Assembly: GCA_948146395.1 (NCBI GenBank) | Contig: OX411547.1 | Coordinates: forward strand, 59,791,566-59,855,565 | Direction of reading: 5' to 3' | Length of the DNA stretch: 64,000 bases | Source of the DNA: Fragum whitleyi | Lineage: Eukaryota > Mollusca > Bivalvia > Cardiida > Cardiidae | Shown here: piece by piece, positions 1 to 11,370 of the stretch | Numbering within the stretch: position 1 is the first letter of the stretch | How the letters are laid out: each line of letters begins with the position of its first letter | Notes under the pieces: model-generated | The model's database searches: none | What the model was told of the DNA's origin: nothing | What the model saw: the letters and a program-made list of their open reading frames with translations, nothing else | Program-made: the position numbers and the translations under genes

Positions 1-281
1 TCAGGTAAACCTCATATCAAGAAAGGCGTAATCAAGGGACAAATAGATTAGGCATGCAACAGATAGACCCAGAAAGCAATGACCCAACTCCACCCATTCT
101 ATTCTTTTGCTATATCAATGACAATCAAAACTGTTATTTCTCATCAAAATGCTATATTGTAGGTATTCATTTGAATCTTCTTGCTGAGACGATTCAAATG
201 AGTATCCACAGCATAGAATTTGATGGACAGAAAAAGATTTTTTTCCCTTTGTCTTCCTTGATTTCTTCATCCTTATATTTC
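1..281 (+). pseudogene. Decayed tandem copy 1 of the exon at 552
   Basis: Begins with an acceptor-like tcag and carries a degraded copy of the 552 exon followed by the same intron block. The frame is broken: the IDPDG-encoding part survives (ATAGACCCAGA) but a TAG interrupts the frame at the position equivalent to TSG-M. The repeat unit is about 270-280 bp and the copy begins at or before the window edge. Confidence 0.75.
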
Positions 282-548
282 AGGCACAACCTCCTCATGT
301 CAAGATTGGCGTAATAAAGGGATGACTAAATCTGGCATGCAACAGATAGACCCAGATGGATATGACCCATTCCCTTCTTTTGCAATATCAATGAAAATCG
401 AAATCTGTTATTTCTCATCAAAACCCAATGTTGTGGTTACTCATTTGAATCATCTTGCTGAGACGATTCAAATGAGTATCGACAGCATAGATTAACAGAA
501 AAAGAGTTATTTCCATTTGTCTTTCTTGATTTCTTCATTCTTGTATTT
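282..548 (+). pseudogene. Decayed tandem copy 2 of the exon at 552
   Basis: Acceptor cag at 281-283 is followed by a copy close to the 552 exon (…CQDWRNKGMTKSGMQQIDPDG…). It has a deletion after IDPDG-Y-D-P that shifts the frame before the conserved F-F-C. The intron block that follows, with the hairpin ACTCATTTGAAT…ATTCAAATGAGT, matches copy 1. It could still be spliced but would shift the reading frame. Confidence 0.75.
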
Positions 549-551
549 CAG

Positions 552-694
552 GCACAACCTCCTCTTGTCAAGAATGGCGTAATAAAGGGATGACTAAATC
601 AGGCATGCAGCAGATAGACCCCGATGGAAGTGGGCCAACTCCGCCCATTCCATTCTTTTGCAATATCTCACATTACCCTCCTCTTGGGTTTGTG
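552..694 (+). CDS. Exon a: fibrinogen-like module 1, N-terminal part
   Basis: Acceptor tttcag ends at 551; donor GTAGGT at 695. Enters with two bases of a split codon, leaves in phase 0. Encodes C-x-E-W…SGMQQIDPDGSG…PFFCN, the C…IDPDG…(F/V)xC signature that opens fibrinogen-like modules of contactin-associated proteins and related fibrinogen-domain proteins. It is the only intact copy of three tandem copies here. Earlier exons of the gene lie before the window. Confidence 0.8.
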
Positions 695-767
695 GTAGGT
701 GTATTATCCCTTGTCATGCTTAAGATTTTTTTTTTCAATAGAGCTGAAAGCTTACTTTGTTTGAATT

Positions 768-940
768 GAGGTTTAATGCCGCTTTTAACATTTAATCAGT
801 TATATCGCTACTGCTGGAGTGCCTTACAATGGATTCCTGGTGTTTCTCACAAAAGCACTACCATTACTGCCATTCCAAGCCTCCATCTGCTGTTCAACAT
901 AGGTCTACAATTATCAACCCATAGATGGGAGACAAATTGT
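768..940 (-). repeat. SINE tail, inverted copy
   Basis: On the - strand this matches the body of the SINE at 16644-16920: Accaatgg-like start, 'gataattgtagacctatgttgaacagcag…ggaggct', 'accaggaatccat', and 'ctccagcagtagcgatataactg'. The tRNA head is missing. Confidence 0.6.
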
Positions 941-1301
941 CAGAATGGATGATTGCTGCCTTCACACACAAGTCAAGGTCAGATTTTTGTCCAGAGCATA
1001 ATTTTTACATTGATGAATGGATTTAATGATAATTTGGCAAAGATGCTTCTCTTGGGATGTAGTAAATTAGTTATGACTGTAGGTCAAATGTCCATCAACA
1101 GTTTTCCAATTATACCCTGCTTTGCACACAAATGCCCATGCAAAGAGGAGTATAATTAAAACTGTTTTCACTGTTTGGTCAACCTGACCACAGGGCTGGT
1201 TGCAGCACCATTGATTTAAAGATGACCCCTGTATTAGACTTATTGCATATTACAAACTTTTTGTTCTGAGTTTACCAGCTAAGTTTGTTTTTTATTTACA
1301 G

Positions 1302-1533
1302 GAAATCTTGCCAAAGGAATCTGAAAAAGAAGTACCAAATGAAGGGATTGATTACCGCATTGAGTACTTCACTCGCAACTTGACCTATCTTCGAGTATAC
1401 ATCAAGAAATCTGGTTACTGCACGCAGAATTTGACGGTAATATGTAACGATTCTGGCCTTGTACTGAATGGAGAATATGGCTGGTATTCCATCGACGATG
1501 AATTACAAACCTACTGGGCAGGGGCAAAAGAAG
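1302..1533 (+). CDS. Exon b: fibrinogen-like module 1, middle part
   Basis: Acceptor tttacag ends at 1301. Encodes IDYRIEYFTRNLTYLRVYIKKSGYC…VICN…YGWYSIDD…YWAGAKEG, equivalent to the 'Q-x-x-x-S-x-x-C…C…W…YWGG' stretch of contactin-associated proteins. Two donors would work in the same phase: GTACCG at 1534 and GTATAA at 1552, differing by 18 nt. I choose 1533 because W-A-G-x-x-x-G followed by T-T-G-C-x-C-G aligns best with the family. The next exon is 10.3 kb away. Confidence 0.8.
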
Positions 1534-1794
1534 GTACCGTCAGTGATCAACGTATAATATTATGTTTTTAGTTAACATTCTGAAAGCCTTATTTTTTTCA
1601 AATTATTCAAATTGTTCGATTGGGGGCATATCACTTTTGCCCTGTGTGTTTGTCTGTTACTCATTTGTTCCCTAAAGTCTTTATCATTAGTCATAACTTT
1701 TGTTTTGGTTAGTGGTAGAGCATTTTTATTTCACCTGTGCAAGGGAGATGATCCTTATGTAACTGATTCAGTTTATTTTATTGATTGCATCCCT

Positions 1795-1940
1795 TTAAGA
1801 GATGGAGAGAGTATTTGTTGATTTCTTTGAGATATGAAACTAAAAACAATAAACTATATGAATATGCGAAGCAGATTCATACATAAGTGATTAGGTTTTT
1901 AGTTTCATATCTCCATAAAATCAATAAATACCCTCTTCAT
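1795..1940. repeat. Palindromic ~145-bp element
   Basis: Arms read gagagtatttgttgattt…gatatgaaactaaaaac and the inverse gtttttagtttcatatct…aatcaataaatac. The same palindrome occurs at 15985-16127, so it is a dispersed hairpin element. Confidence 0.75.
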
Positions 1941-2640
1941 ATCTTATAATTTGCCTTTGTGTGACATTTCCAACAATTTTGAATTTAGGTAATTCAAAGA
2001 CTGGCCAGTCTGTGCATTTGACCTGTCTGACCAGAATCTTTACTAGTGTTTTGTAGATAAAAAGGTCTCAAAGTATCTGTAGGCAGTCTCACAATCCTCC
2101 AATTACACTTCATAGCTTTCTAGACTGCTAAATGTTCCCACCTTGTTCAGGTGTCAAATTGATGAAAATGTCACACACAGTCTCATTTAATATCCTGAAG
2201 TAAAAATGTTAAGCTTTCTTCACTAAGAAATATCGGCTTTTTATGTAGCTGCTGTGTGCGAGAGCTTTCAAAATAGCTGCAAATTCAAATTGTTTTCATT
2301 TAGGAATAAATCCCAAATTGTAGCCAATCAGAATGCAAAGATTTTGATAGAGAGAGAAAACTAAAATTGATTTTTTTTTGTTTTATTAAATTTCCTAAGT
2401 TGTAATATCCAACCTCTGAGTGATTTATTGGTGCATAGACTGCCTAAATCTCTGCATGGGTTGTAAAATAAGGCCATTAGATTTATAGTGCCTCCTCTAG
2501 TATGTTTATTTGCTTTACTGATGTATGTATCTGCTGATAATAGGGAATAAATTTATTTGAAAATACAAATTATATACAGTACGGAACATCGGGAATTTGA
2601 CAATCATTTCAATCACAATCCGATCATTCACGGGCAATCA

Positions 2641-2782
2641 CGTTCAATCAGCGTTCATCGTTCAATCAGCGTTCAATCACAATTTTACAATCAGCGTTCA
2701 ATCAGAATCGTTACAAAGCGTTCAATCAGAACCGTTCACTCATTCCGATCGGTTAATTGATAAGAAACCGTTCAATCAGTTT
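2641..2782 (+). repeat. Subterminal CGTTCAATCA array, left end
   Basis: Six exact copies of CGTTCAATCA plus degenerate ones, all on the + strand, irregularly spaced by 4-30 nt just inside the left TIR. Such subterminal repeats are commonly transposase-binding motifs (inference). Confidence 0.7.
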
Positions 2783-3164
2783 TAACGAAATTATTTTCGT
2801 TTGATTAAAAATAATTCATTTTGTTGATAGAAAAGATAAATAAAAAAGCAAATTCACAATCATCTCGAAATAAATAGCTCTAGCGAGTTTCGGAAACATC
2901 CAGGCAAAGTAAAGGCGAGACGACGAGTACTTGCGAGTGTTCGTTTCTTGTTCCAGTTCGATCCAAATACCGTTTTCGCCCCAGTGCCAGTTCGTACCTA
3001 GTCCACCAGTAGAGAATGAAAGGATGAACAGCCGAGAGATTTTCCTTACTTTCTTTAAACAATTTCTCTCCTCAGTGGCCGGCTTTACCGGGGCCAAAAT
3101 GTTTTATAAAAGGCAAGAACATTGTTACCCTTATGAAACATAACTTAATGAAAGTGCTTTCAAT

Positions 3165-3370
3165 TGACTGGTAAACCAATCCTATCCATGTTACTCTCCA
3201 ATATTTCATTGATTAGGACATGCTCACCAGCCACGACATGCATCTCATTTTCATACGGCGGATTCATGGAGACTGTAATGTAGACTGGTAAACCTGTCTC
3301 ATCTACGCTACCCTCCGATCTATATCGATAGATTGAGGCAGGCTCGCCAGTCAAACTGTAATGTAGGTTT
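3165..3370. repeat. Two imperfect hairpin-like direct copies
   Basis: Two copies starting 'gactggtaaacc' at about 3167 and 3282, each closing with a 'ctc(a/g)ccag' inverse, so each is a weak hairpin. Origin not recognised. Confidence 0.5.
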
Positions 3371-4184
3371 TACTCTACAGTTGGGTCTTCAAAGTTAACC
3401 ACAAGTTGATTAAATTTCCCGAGGAAAATGAATGATAAGACTCACGATAGGGGCTACTTTAGATCTGCAACTGCAGTCTAGGGTAATTGTGTGGCTGCAT
3501 TTTTTATGAAAACGTTTCGGTCAACTTGTATCGAATCTTCTTACATTTAACTACTGAGTCCTATGCCGGTGGTATGAGCACCTTATTATTGACTTGATAA
3601 TTACTGTATTTTACCAGTGAATACAGTAAGAAGAATCTGGAAATTGAAAATTGAATGACCTTAGAATGAAATTGAATGAGTGTGTTGAGCAAAATTAGAT
3701 TGATTTTCAAGGGAGGTAAAACAAAATCGACAATAAATTAGTGCTTATTGATTACCTCCTGTTAAAAGATCTACCAACTTTTCTGGATTTGTGTCTTTAC
3801 AGACAAATCAGACCCTTAAAAATCAACGACAGCCTTAAAAAATTATACAATCATTTTATTGGAGTGCTGATCATTTTGCACAGATTCAAAGTGTTTTTTA
3901 TTAATGATTTTTTTTTAATGAGCGTTTTAAATTGATTGGAGTGAGTGTTAGGAATGAAATATTTGAGCACTAGGTGAGTGATTTCGATTGGTTTTGATCT
4001 AGATGAATGTCAATTTCACGTTGTGATTTGCCGTTACACAAGACCTTTTCTGAACCATCAGCTGGGAGAAGAAAGTCAAATTTGATGGATGCCACCATCA
4101 GAGATTGGGCCTGGGACCCAACAATTTGTGTGTTAGAAAGGGGGTTAACACTGCTTTTAACAATCTTAGAGTCTTTTCAGTTTT

Positions 4185-4262
4185 TCAAGCACTACCATTA
4201 GATCCCTTCCTAGCCTCTAGCTGCTATCCCACATAGGTTTATGATTATTAATCCACAGGGGC
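4185..4262 (-). repeat. SINE fragment, inverted
   Basis: The - strand reads gattaataatcataaacctatgtgggatagcagctagaggctagg in segments matching the body of the SINE at 16644. Both ends are missing. Confidence 0.55.
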
Positions 4263-5081
4263 TAAGCTTAGCAGTAACGCAGGGCTGTCAAACATGGGGT
4301 AGCGTAGCTGCAATAATGTACCCCTCTTTCTGATATGCTACCGGTCGAGGGCTACAATTTCCACCCTATTTGTTTTTTGTTGCAATTATCAAATTTCTGT
4401 TTTTCAAATTGAGAGGTTATCTAAGAGCTAATGTCATACCTACCTTAGTTTTGAAAGCAAATAATGATAAAGTAACCAATACATCACTTGTATTGTTCTT
4501 AAAAAAGTGCTTTCTTTTTCAATTGTTCAAATTTTCGAAGTTCGGAGGCCATGACAGTTATGTTGATCATGTGATTTATTGTGACGTCACTTTGTTTACT
4601 TATTCCATGCTGTCAAAACAGGTGCTGGGTAAAAAGCATAGTAGCTATTTTTACCTACCATTCAAAACCTTTGCAAATTTGAAGCATCTAGTAGCCTGTA
4701 TCTGCTTACTACCTTACCAATTTAAGTGACTTTACAATATTTTTCATTCAATTTTCATATTTTATTATGATCAAAGCAAGTTTGTTTACAAAAAAATACT
4801 ACGGCTCCCAAATATGGCAACCTCATTTTTCATTAGCTGAATTTTGGCGGGAAACGGGAGAGCTCACGTGATTTTCAATGACATCAACCAAAATGGCTGA
4901 CTTTGAAGGGAAAAAGTATGATTTTCAGACAGTGATACTAATTAAAAGTGAAATTCTTGGGATATTTAAATTTGTGGCGATAAATTTTTATTGGGACTTA
5001 TAAATTAATTACCAAGGTAGGTTTAGATTGTAAAAAAGTGTTTTTAGCATTTACACATATTCCAAAAATTGACCTTAAAAT

Positions 5082-5104
5082 GCCCGGAGTGAATCACTCC
5101 GGGC
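5082..5104. repeat. Perfect 23-nt palindrome
   Basis: Arms GCCCGGAGTGA and TCACTCCGGGC around a single central base; perfect 11-bp stem. The surrounding A/T-rich intron makes this GC-rich hairpin stand out. No partner terminus was found. Confidence 0.7.
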
Positions 5105-6102
5105 GCTGCAACATAGAATAAAGAGGGACCGCGTCGTATCCCTCCCACATCAGATTATCAAAGGAGGGATACGTTATCGTATCTAGGGGTAGCGAGTTAG
5201 AACCCCGGCTCAGCTAACTTTCATCCGTCAATAATGATTATACTAGAGTCAACGGCTTATGATATTTTACTTACGATAAAATGTAGCACGCCTTAGATGG
5301 ATGAGCAGCTAGTGGCTCACAAGAAATGTTGAGGTTTTACTGGTGTGAGAAAGGATATGAGTTGGTGCACTGCCCAACTATAATATAACTGCACTAATAT
5401 TGAAAGTGGTATTAAACCTCATGCAAACAAAACATATCAACCCATTCGGGGGAACAACTTGTAGAAAAGGGCGTTGGCTCTAGGAGCAAATGAATGGGTG
5501 TCGGATACACTACCACAGCAGTTACCCAAATACATCCGCCTATATAGCAGTAAATGACTGGTTGGGGGCGGAGGAAGAGCTGCTTCCTTGTTTGATTAGA
5601 CATCCTGACCGGTTTCGTTCGATTGTTCGAACTCTTCAGCGGATTTTGTCCTGTAGAGGAGACGTGCAGAGGAGACGTGCTTCACAACCACACCACCAGT
5701 GAATCCCACACACACTGCCAGCACCTCCACTATTGGCTCAAGCCTGAGCAACATGACGCTGACCCCCTACCCAAACACGACCAACACCACAGTCGAAGTA
5801 ACAAAGAAACGAAAGAGTTTCACACGGGGGAGTAGAAGTCAACCCAAGCAAAAAGTGCATCTTGGAGATTAGTGATACAACGCTTCCAATATACAAGGAA
5901 ACTAGGAAGATCCTTTACAAGTATGGGATCTAGCAACTACATATCCTCCAATCAGTCGGGATCAACATCTCAGGGTAGAACAAGGACCAACCAGTCATTT
6001 TTCCTCTTTGCACATCCGCCTATATAGTTGTGATGACAATATTTTTCACATATCCTTCAGTCACTTACAACATATGCTAAATATTGCCATGATTTGTAAA
6101 GA

Positions 6103-6263
6103 GGTAGTGGACCCTTAATAGTTCCTCCACATATCTGAACTCATGATCTTTCACAATGTTTACAGAGGTTTCATAATTAAAATCATTAGGAAACCTCAGT
6201 TAACACTGTTACAGTTTATTACTCTCAAAATGTCGTGTATCTATCACGGGTGTACTACCTTAA
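6103..6263. repeat. ~160-bp hairpin element (family H1), copy 1
   Basis: Starts GTAGTGGACCC and ends with the inverse GTACTACCTTA; central arms gaggtttc…taat and attaggaaacctc. Degenerate relative to other copies. Confidence 0.75.
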
Positions 6264-6640
6264 TCCAATTCAATCTGAACCTGGAAATTCCCATTTTGAC
6301 AGGAGATATAGACAAGGATCATCCTGAACATATGTGCAGTCTGATCTTAGTCTACACCATCTTTTTGACCAAGAACTGTGTTGAGACTAAATTTTCAAGA
6401 CAAAATTTGTTGGATGATTTTTCTTTCAGAGACATTCAGCACTTTGCTTTAAAGCTAGTGTAATTTTGCCTGGATTTATACTTAGCATAAGAAGGGTAAA
6501 TGGCCATTGGCATTGATGAGCTATTTCCTATGTGCGGATCCAGTGGGGGGGATATCAGGACAAAAAGATTACATTGAAATACATTTATACAAATATATCA
6601 TCAGTGGGTGACCAAAATGCTACCTCATTTGAGGTTTAGC

Positions 6641-6805
6641 TTAAGGTAGTGGAACCTTAAAAGTTCCGCAGCATTTTGGAACTCATAATCTTTCACAATG
6701 TTAACTGAGGTTTCTTAATGAAAATCATTAGGAAACCTTGGTTAACATTGTTAAAGCTCATTACTTCCGAGATATTGCGGATCTTTTACAGGTCCACTAC
6801 CTTAA
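6641..6805. repeat. Hairpin element H1, copy 2
   Basis: TTAAGGTAGTGGAACC at the left, GGTCCACTACCTTAA at the right, with central inverted arms tgaggtttcttaatg / cattaggaaacctt. One of the best-preserved copies. Confidence 0.85.
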
Positions 6806-7604
6806 AGGTTTTGCTCACCAACTGATAAATTGATTAATAGACAACTATGTTTGTGCTGCTCTCATGGAAAACAAAAGCACTACATGTGGGTGCCTATGCT
6901 TGGCTGTTGGTGAAAAAAATTGTCAAAACAGGTGCACAATTTGCAAAATATGCATCTAGATTTATACATCTTGGCAGTAGAGTTGGTTCTTTGGTTAGAG
7001 AAAATTTGGGACAAGTTCCAATTCAATACCTTTAGGAATGCCATAGATATCACAAAATGTCAAAGGTCATGCAAGACGACAACCAAGGCTATAGCAACTA
7101 CTTCACTAAAAATTCAGGATCAGCACATGTATTTCTTGTTGTAGAAATGTTCAAAACAAAAGGATTTGAACCTTTCATTGGACCAAATATTTACAAAATG
7201 CATAATAGAGTGTAATTACATTTATTTAATTCTATAAACAAGACATACCCAACAAAAATCCCTGAAAAATCTGTATATGGCCTGTTCAATAAATACAAAA
7301 ACTGTTTTTAATAACTGCTTATCTGATTCTTTATTCTCTTAAGTAGCACCTTCCTTTCCATATCAATGAGTCATTCTACCCTACTATAAAGTCAAATTGT
7401 GAATAGCAGGAAGTGAAGTCTCAGAGTTTAAACTAAACTCAAACTTTTTCATTTGATTAATTTGTTACAGATAAAATTCAATTTCAGGCTGAAACAACAG
7501 TAACTAAGTACAATTAAACTTGTTAATTTTGTCTCTTGTCCAATGATAAATTCAATCAATAGTTGAAATAATGCATTTGATAAAACAATAATGACCAAGC
7601 AAAG

Positions 7605-7763
7605 AGGTGCGTTTTATAGATTAAGATTTTGAAGATATCTTAAGATTTTTAATCGGAATATCCCGAGCAATTCAGTTGAAATACTACATAGCAGTCAGAG
7701 ATATCCCGATCAAAAAAATAAAAATAAATCTTAAAATTCTTCAACCTAAAAAAACACACCTCA
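7605..7763. repeat. ~160-bp palindromic element, separate family
   Basis: Left arm gaggtgcgtttta…ttaagattttgaag…cgggatatc-like and right arm the inverse gatatcccgatc…cttaaaattcttcaa…aacacacctc. Only one copy seen in the window. Confidence 0.65.
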
Positions 7764-7907
7764 GGTCAATTGAAATTCAATTTTAAAGATAAGTAATATG
7801 GCTTTTCTGTATTTAGAATTCTACTAAAAATGTTACCATCTTGCTCAGTCAATGCAGAGTGTATAGTCCAACAGGGATCAATATTTTGCCAGATCAGTAT
7901 TGGTTTG

Positions 7908-8000
7908 AAGGTAGTGGACCCGTAATAGTTTCACAACACTTCAAAGCAATGAATTTTATCAATGTTAACCGAGGTTTCCTAATGATTAATTGATTATCAT
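7908..8000. repeat. Hairpin element H1, half copy 3
   Basis: AGGTAGTGGACCC followed by the left arm as far as gaggtttcctaatgatt; the right arm is absent. Confidence 0.7.
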
Positions 8001-8420
8001 TTGCAGGTGTTTTTTTACTGAGAAACTGGTGCTGAATATTGGCCCCTTTCCCTCGGCGATTTTTCCCCAAAATGGACCTTTTCCCCTCCAAACGAATTTC
8101 TCCACCCAAACGAGGTTTTCCCCAGATAATGTTTATGTTATAAATCGAAGATAATGGATAATTTGCTTTTAAAATGCATTTACGGTTCCATTTTTAGTTG
8201 TAAAACAGCATCATACATCTTTCATAAGGGGCAAAAATATAAACATTCCGGAATTTCCTAGACATCATTAGGCTCCGCTCTGTCGATTCTGTATCAATAT
8301 TCACCAAATCCGAAACCCTCTGCCATTACAAAATACGCCAAACATCGCTCTGCCTCAGACTTTTCTGTGATGCCCTTTTATTATGATTCTGCTCAGACTT
8401 TACTCAAGGAACCCTATTTA

Positions 8421-8568
8421 TAGATAGTGGACTCGTAAAAGTTCCGCAACATTTCAGGAGGCATGAACTTTAACAAGTTAAACCGAGGTTTCCTAATGAT
8501 TTCATTTGGAAACTAGGTTAACATTATGAAATATTATGAGTCACAAACAGCATAGATTGACCACTTTT
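8421..8568. repeat. Hairpin element H1, copy 4
   Basis: tagatagtggactcgtaa start, central gaggtttcctaatgatt / tttggaaactaggtt, ending near ccacttttag. Diverged. Confidence 0.65.
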
Positions 8569-8884
8569 AGTAGAGATGTAAAATATTTGAGGTAAATTAT
8601 GTGAGAGATTATAACTAGAACTAATTCTAGCATTCACTTTGGATAAAACAGTGTATCTCACTCAGTGTCTTTGTGGTAAAGAAACTTGTTTCTTGACCTG
8701 GAAGTTAGTGGTTTAAGCCCAAATGCCATAAAGGTGTTAATAAATTGGCACTTAGTAGCCTGCCCCAGTTCACCCAGTTTTTTGTCACAATCTGAAATAA
8801 ATGTATCTGGCACCCTATACAATGACTAACACACACTTGCCAGTAATATCCGAAAGGGGAAATAGGCAGTAGATAGATAGGGAA

Positions 8885-9000
8885 CCCGTCAAACCGGCTC
8901 CTCGTCAAACCAGTCCCATGGTCAAACAGGCCCCAATACCGTCGAACCGGCCCCCAAACATAGTCGAACCGGCCCCAAATCAGACAAACCGGGCCTTATT
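8885..9000. repeat. Degenerate tandem repeat of GTCGAACCGGCCCC
   Basis: Five to six imperfect units of about 16-22 nt (gtcaaaccggctcct, gtcgaaccggccccc, gtcgaaccggcccca and variants). GC-rich island in AT-rich sequence. Confidence 0.7.
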
Positions 9001-9813
9001 TTATTTCAAACGTTGCTTATATACATGCATTTTACTTTAATTTTTGAACTATTGACTGTAATGCGATAGATAAATAGTGACAAATATATTGACCGATAGA
9101 AAGTGTATGTTCCTCTTTTGCTTAAGCTACTGTCACATAAACACTCTGTTTGCTTTGGTGAGGCATCACTGATGACTTAATGTAGAATAGTTGATGAAAT
9201 TGATGACAAATTTCTGATAAGTTGACATCTGGACCTGCCCTGTGAATGGACCGGGCTAGATCTAATCATCTGGTTGGCTCAGGTTTCCTTTTTTTACATC
9301 ACAGACACAGAGTTTTATATTCTTTTCTGACCTATTTACTTCATTTTAGAAACAGCCACTATCGTTGGCGACCCGACTAGTCAACGGCATCTAGTAGGCT
9401 TAATGACCATGCAATTTCTGTCTGGTATGCACTAAAGTCGACACGTCGAAAGGTTCGAGGTCCGAAAAAATTGACATCATATTCAACTGTCGATTTCTTT
9501 GGCGATCCTAGTATTCTTAAATAAGATCAATGTCCAGTCTTAACGAAGTTTATTTTAACTCCAGCCAATGGTTTTCAAGATTAAAATCTGGAAACATGAG
9601 AATTTTTCCAAAAAGTTTTTTTTTAATTACAGTTCAGTTGCGTGTGTAAATGGCGGCTTTTTATTCAAGGGAAATAATCTTTACAACATGATGGTAGGTA
9701 ATTTGCTGTGGACCCCTGCGGATAAATTAAAAAAAATATGCTTGGAAAAATATAATTTTAATATTTCGTTTAATTTCTTTCGTTATTTATGTTTTAATTG
9801 AATGATTGAACGC

Positions 9814-9978
9814 ACCGTTCAATTTGATTGAACGGTCGGATTTAGCATAGAAAGCGTTCAATCCAATCAGAAGAAAAAACGTTCAGCGGGCAATCACGAT
9901 CATTCATAAACGTTCAATCACCGCTCAGCGTTCAATCACGCGCCAATCGGATTGTCAAAATCCTGATGTTCCGTACTG
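9814..9978. repeat. Subterminal array and TIR, right end of the 2577-9978 interval
   Basis: Starts with a palindrome of arms ACCGTTCAAT / ATTGAACGGT (9814-9836). Then come two exact CGTTCAATCA copies and degenerate ones, and finally the right TIR ending CCGTACTG at 9978. Confidence 0.7.
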
Positions 9979-10212
9979 TACTACAAGAATGTTTTTCCAG
10001 AAAATAATGTAGATATTGGATATCTTACTTGTCATTGCATATTTTCTAAAATGAAGACAAAATATATTTGGTTATTTCTAAAAAATCCAAGGGTTTTCAT
10101 ATGGTAAAAGAATTTAAAAGAAAAAAAAAACCTTTTTGAGGTTTATTTTAGTGTACAAAGGAACAAATAGATGTAAGAAGGGGGGTGTTAAAGGAAGTTA
10201 TAGTTGTAATAT

Positions 10213-11370
10213 ACCGTATTTCTCCTATTAAACGCGCCCGGGCGCGATGAAAATCGTCGTGGGGCGCTATTATTTCAGATCCTTTTACTTAATTCAAAAA
10301 AGTACGTACATGTATTTTGGTACCTAAGAGAAGCAAACTGTTAACATGTTCGTAATTATAGATTGAAATACGTGCGCTACACAATACACTTTCCTAATTA
10401 TCTATTAAGGCTATAAATTAAAAAATAAAATAAAATAAAATAAAATGTTAGCTAATGAATTGTAATTCTGTCATTTAAAGTCATCTATCGAAAAACGGTC
10501 ACCTTCGCCCATTAATTGCAGCTTTCAAAAGCAAGTGATTGTGTTAGCAGAAGCCGAGATTATTATTATTGTTATTATTTGTACAAGATAGGAAGTTCCA
10601 GACGATGCAATATTCAATGTTCTGCTACTGATGGACAAAGTGGTCTAATAAATCGTTACCTATTCACGTATGAAATAAATAATTCTGTATAAAATCCTAA
10701 AATTTTGTGATGTGTAAATGCACCCGGTACATGAAATGGAAGTGTTTCGTAGTGAAAACACAACACGTCTGAAGCTAGCTGGGTCACCGCGTGTGGACAC
10801 CCTTTGAAGTCCACAGATTCTTGCAAGCGACGACGTCGCTTTTGAAATAAGTCACACACGAGATATTACGGGGGTTTTCCTATTTTAACAGTATGAATTG
10901 TGACTGGGATTTAATCATTTGACTCGGATATTTTGTTTATTTGCAGAAGGTAAAATGATTTCAGAAATATTTTTGTAACAACGTGAAGAAAGAGGATTGT
11001 GAAGAAAGAGGATTTTGTTCGCATGTGACTTATGAAGAATGACAAGGAATAGTTTTAATTTTGTGTTAAATTTTAACCTTTGGCGCTTCCGTAAAACTGC
11101 GCGATTTAGGACGCGTTAGTTTTTCAGATGTTGAACGATCTTTTAATGGCACAACCAGCCTTATCCTGATAGAAATTTAAGATAGTTAACAATCTATTGA
11201 ACATTACGTCGTGGAGTAGCAGCTAATGAAATTAAATTCGAGACCGGATTTTTCACCACGGACCGTGGACGGTTGAATGATGTTGATTGAATAGTCAAGG
11301 GCCTGGGAATCGTATTTATGGGGGAGCGTGTTTATTAGGGAGGGCACGTCTAAAAGGTGAAATACGGTAC
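10213..11370. mobile_element. Non-autonomous DNA element, TIR TACCGTATTTC
   Basis: Left end taccgtatttctcctattaa…cgcgcccgggcgcg and right end …cacgtctaaaaggtgaaatacggta are inverted relatives; the inner TIR parts (attaaacgcgcc / gcgtgtttattag) also pair. About 1.16 kb with no transposase-like frame. The termini resemble those of the element at 56088-56709. Confidence 0.65.

Larger units (their letters stand above)
2577..9978. mobile_element. 7.4-kb interval bounded by 29-bp TIRs, TA-flanked (putative DNA transposon)
   Basis: Left end CAGTACGGAACATC…TTTGACAATC (2577-2605) is matched in inverse by 9950-9978 with two mismatches. Both ends are flanked by TA. Inside both ends are clusters of CGTTCAATCA. 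No transposase was recognised; the longest frames between the ends are short and unlike known families. The interior has taken in at least four copies of another hairpin element, so if this is one transposon it is old or non-autonomous. It could instead be two solo ends of one family; the identical flank and opposite orientation argue for one unit. Confidence 0.55.

Noticed and set aside
2641..2782. CRISPR-like or centromeric array of CGTTCAATCA
   Set aside because: Repeat is only 10 nt, spacing irregular, and the cluster is next to a TIR with a partner cluster at the other end.
4370..4729. 119-codon frame on the + strand
   Set aside because: Phe/Leu/Lys-rich translation of AT-rich intron with no recognisable domain or flanking gene signals.
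5490..5835. Two overlapping + strand frames of 70 codons
   Set aside because: No domain; they overlap each other in different frames and sit in repeat-like sequence with a duplicated word (acatccgcctatatag at 5530 and 6014).
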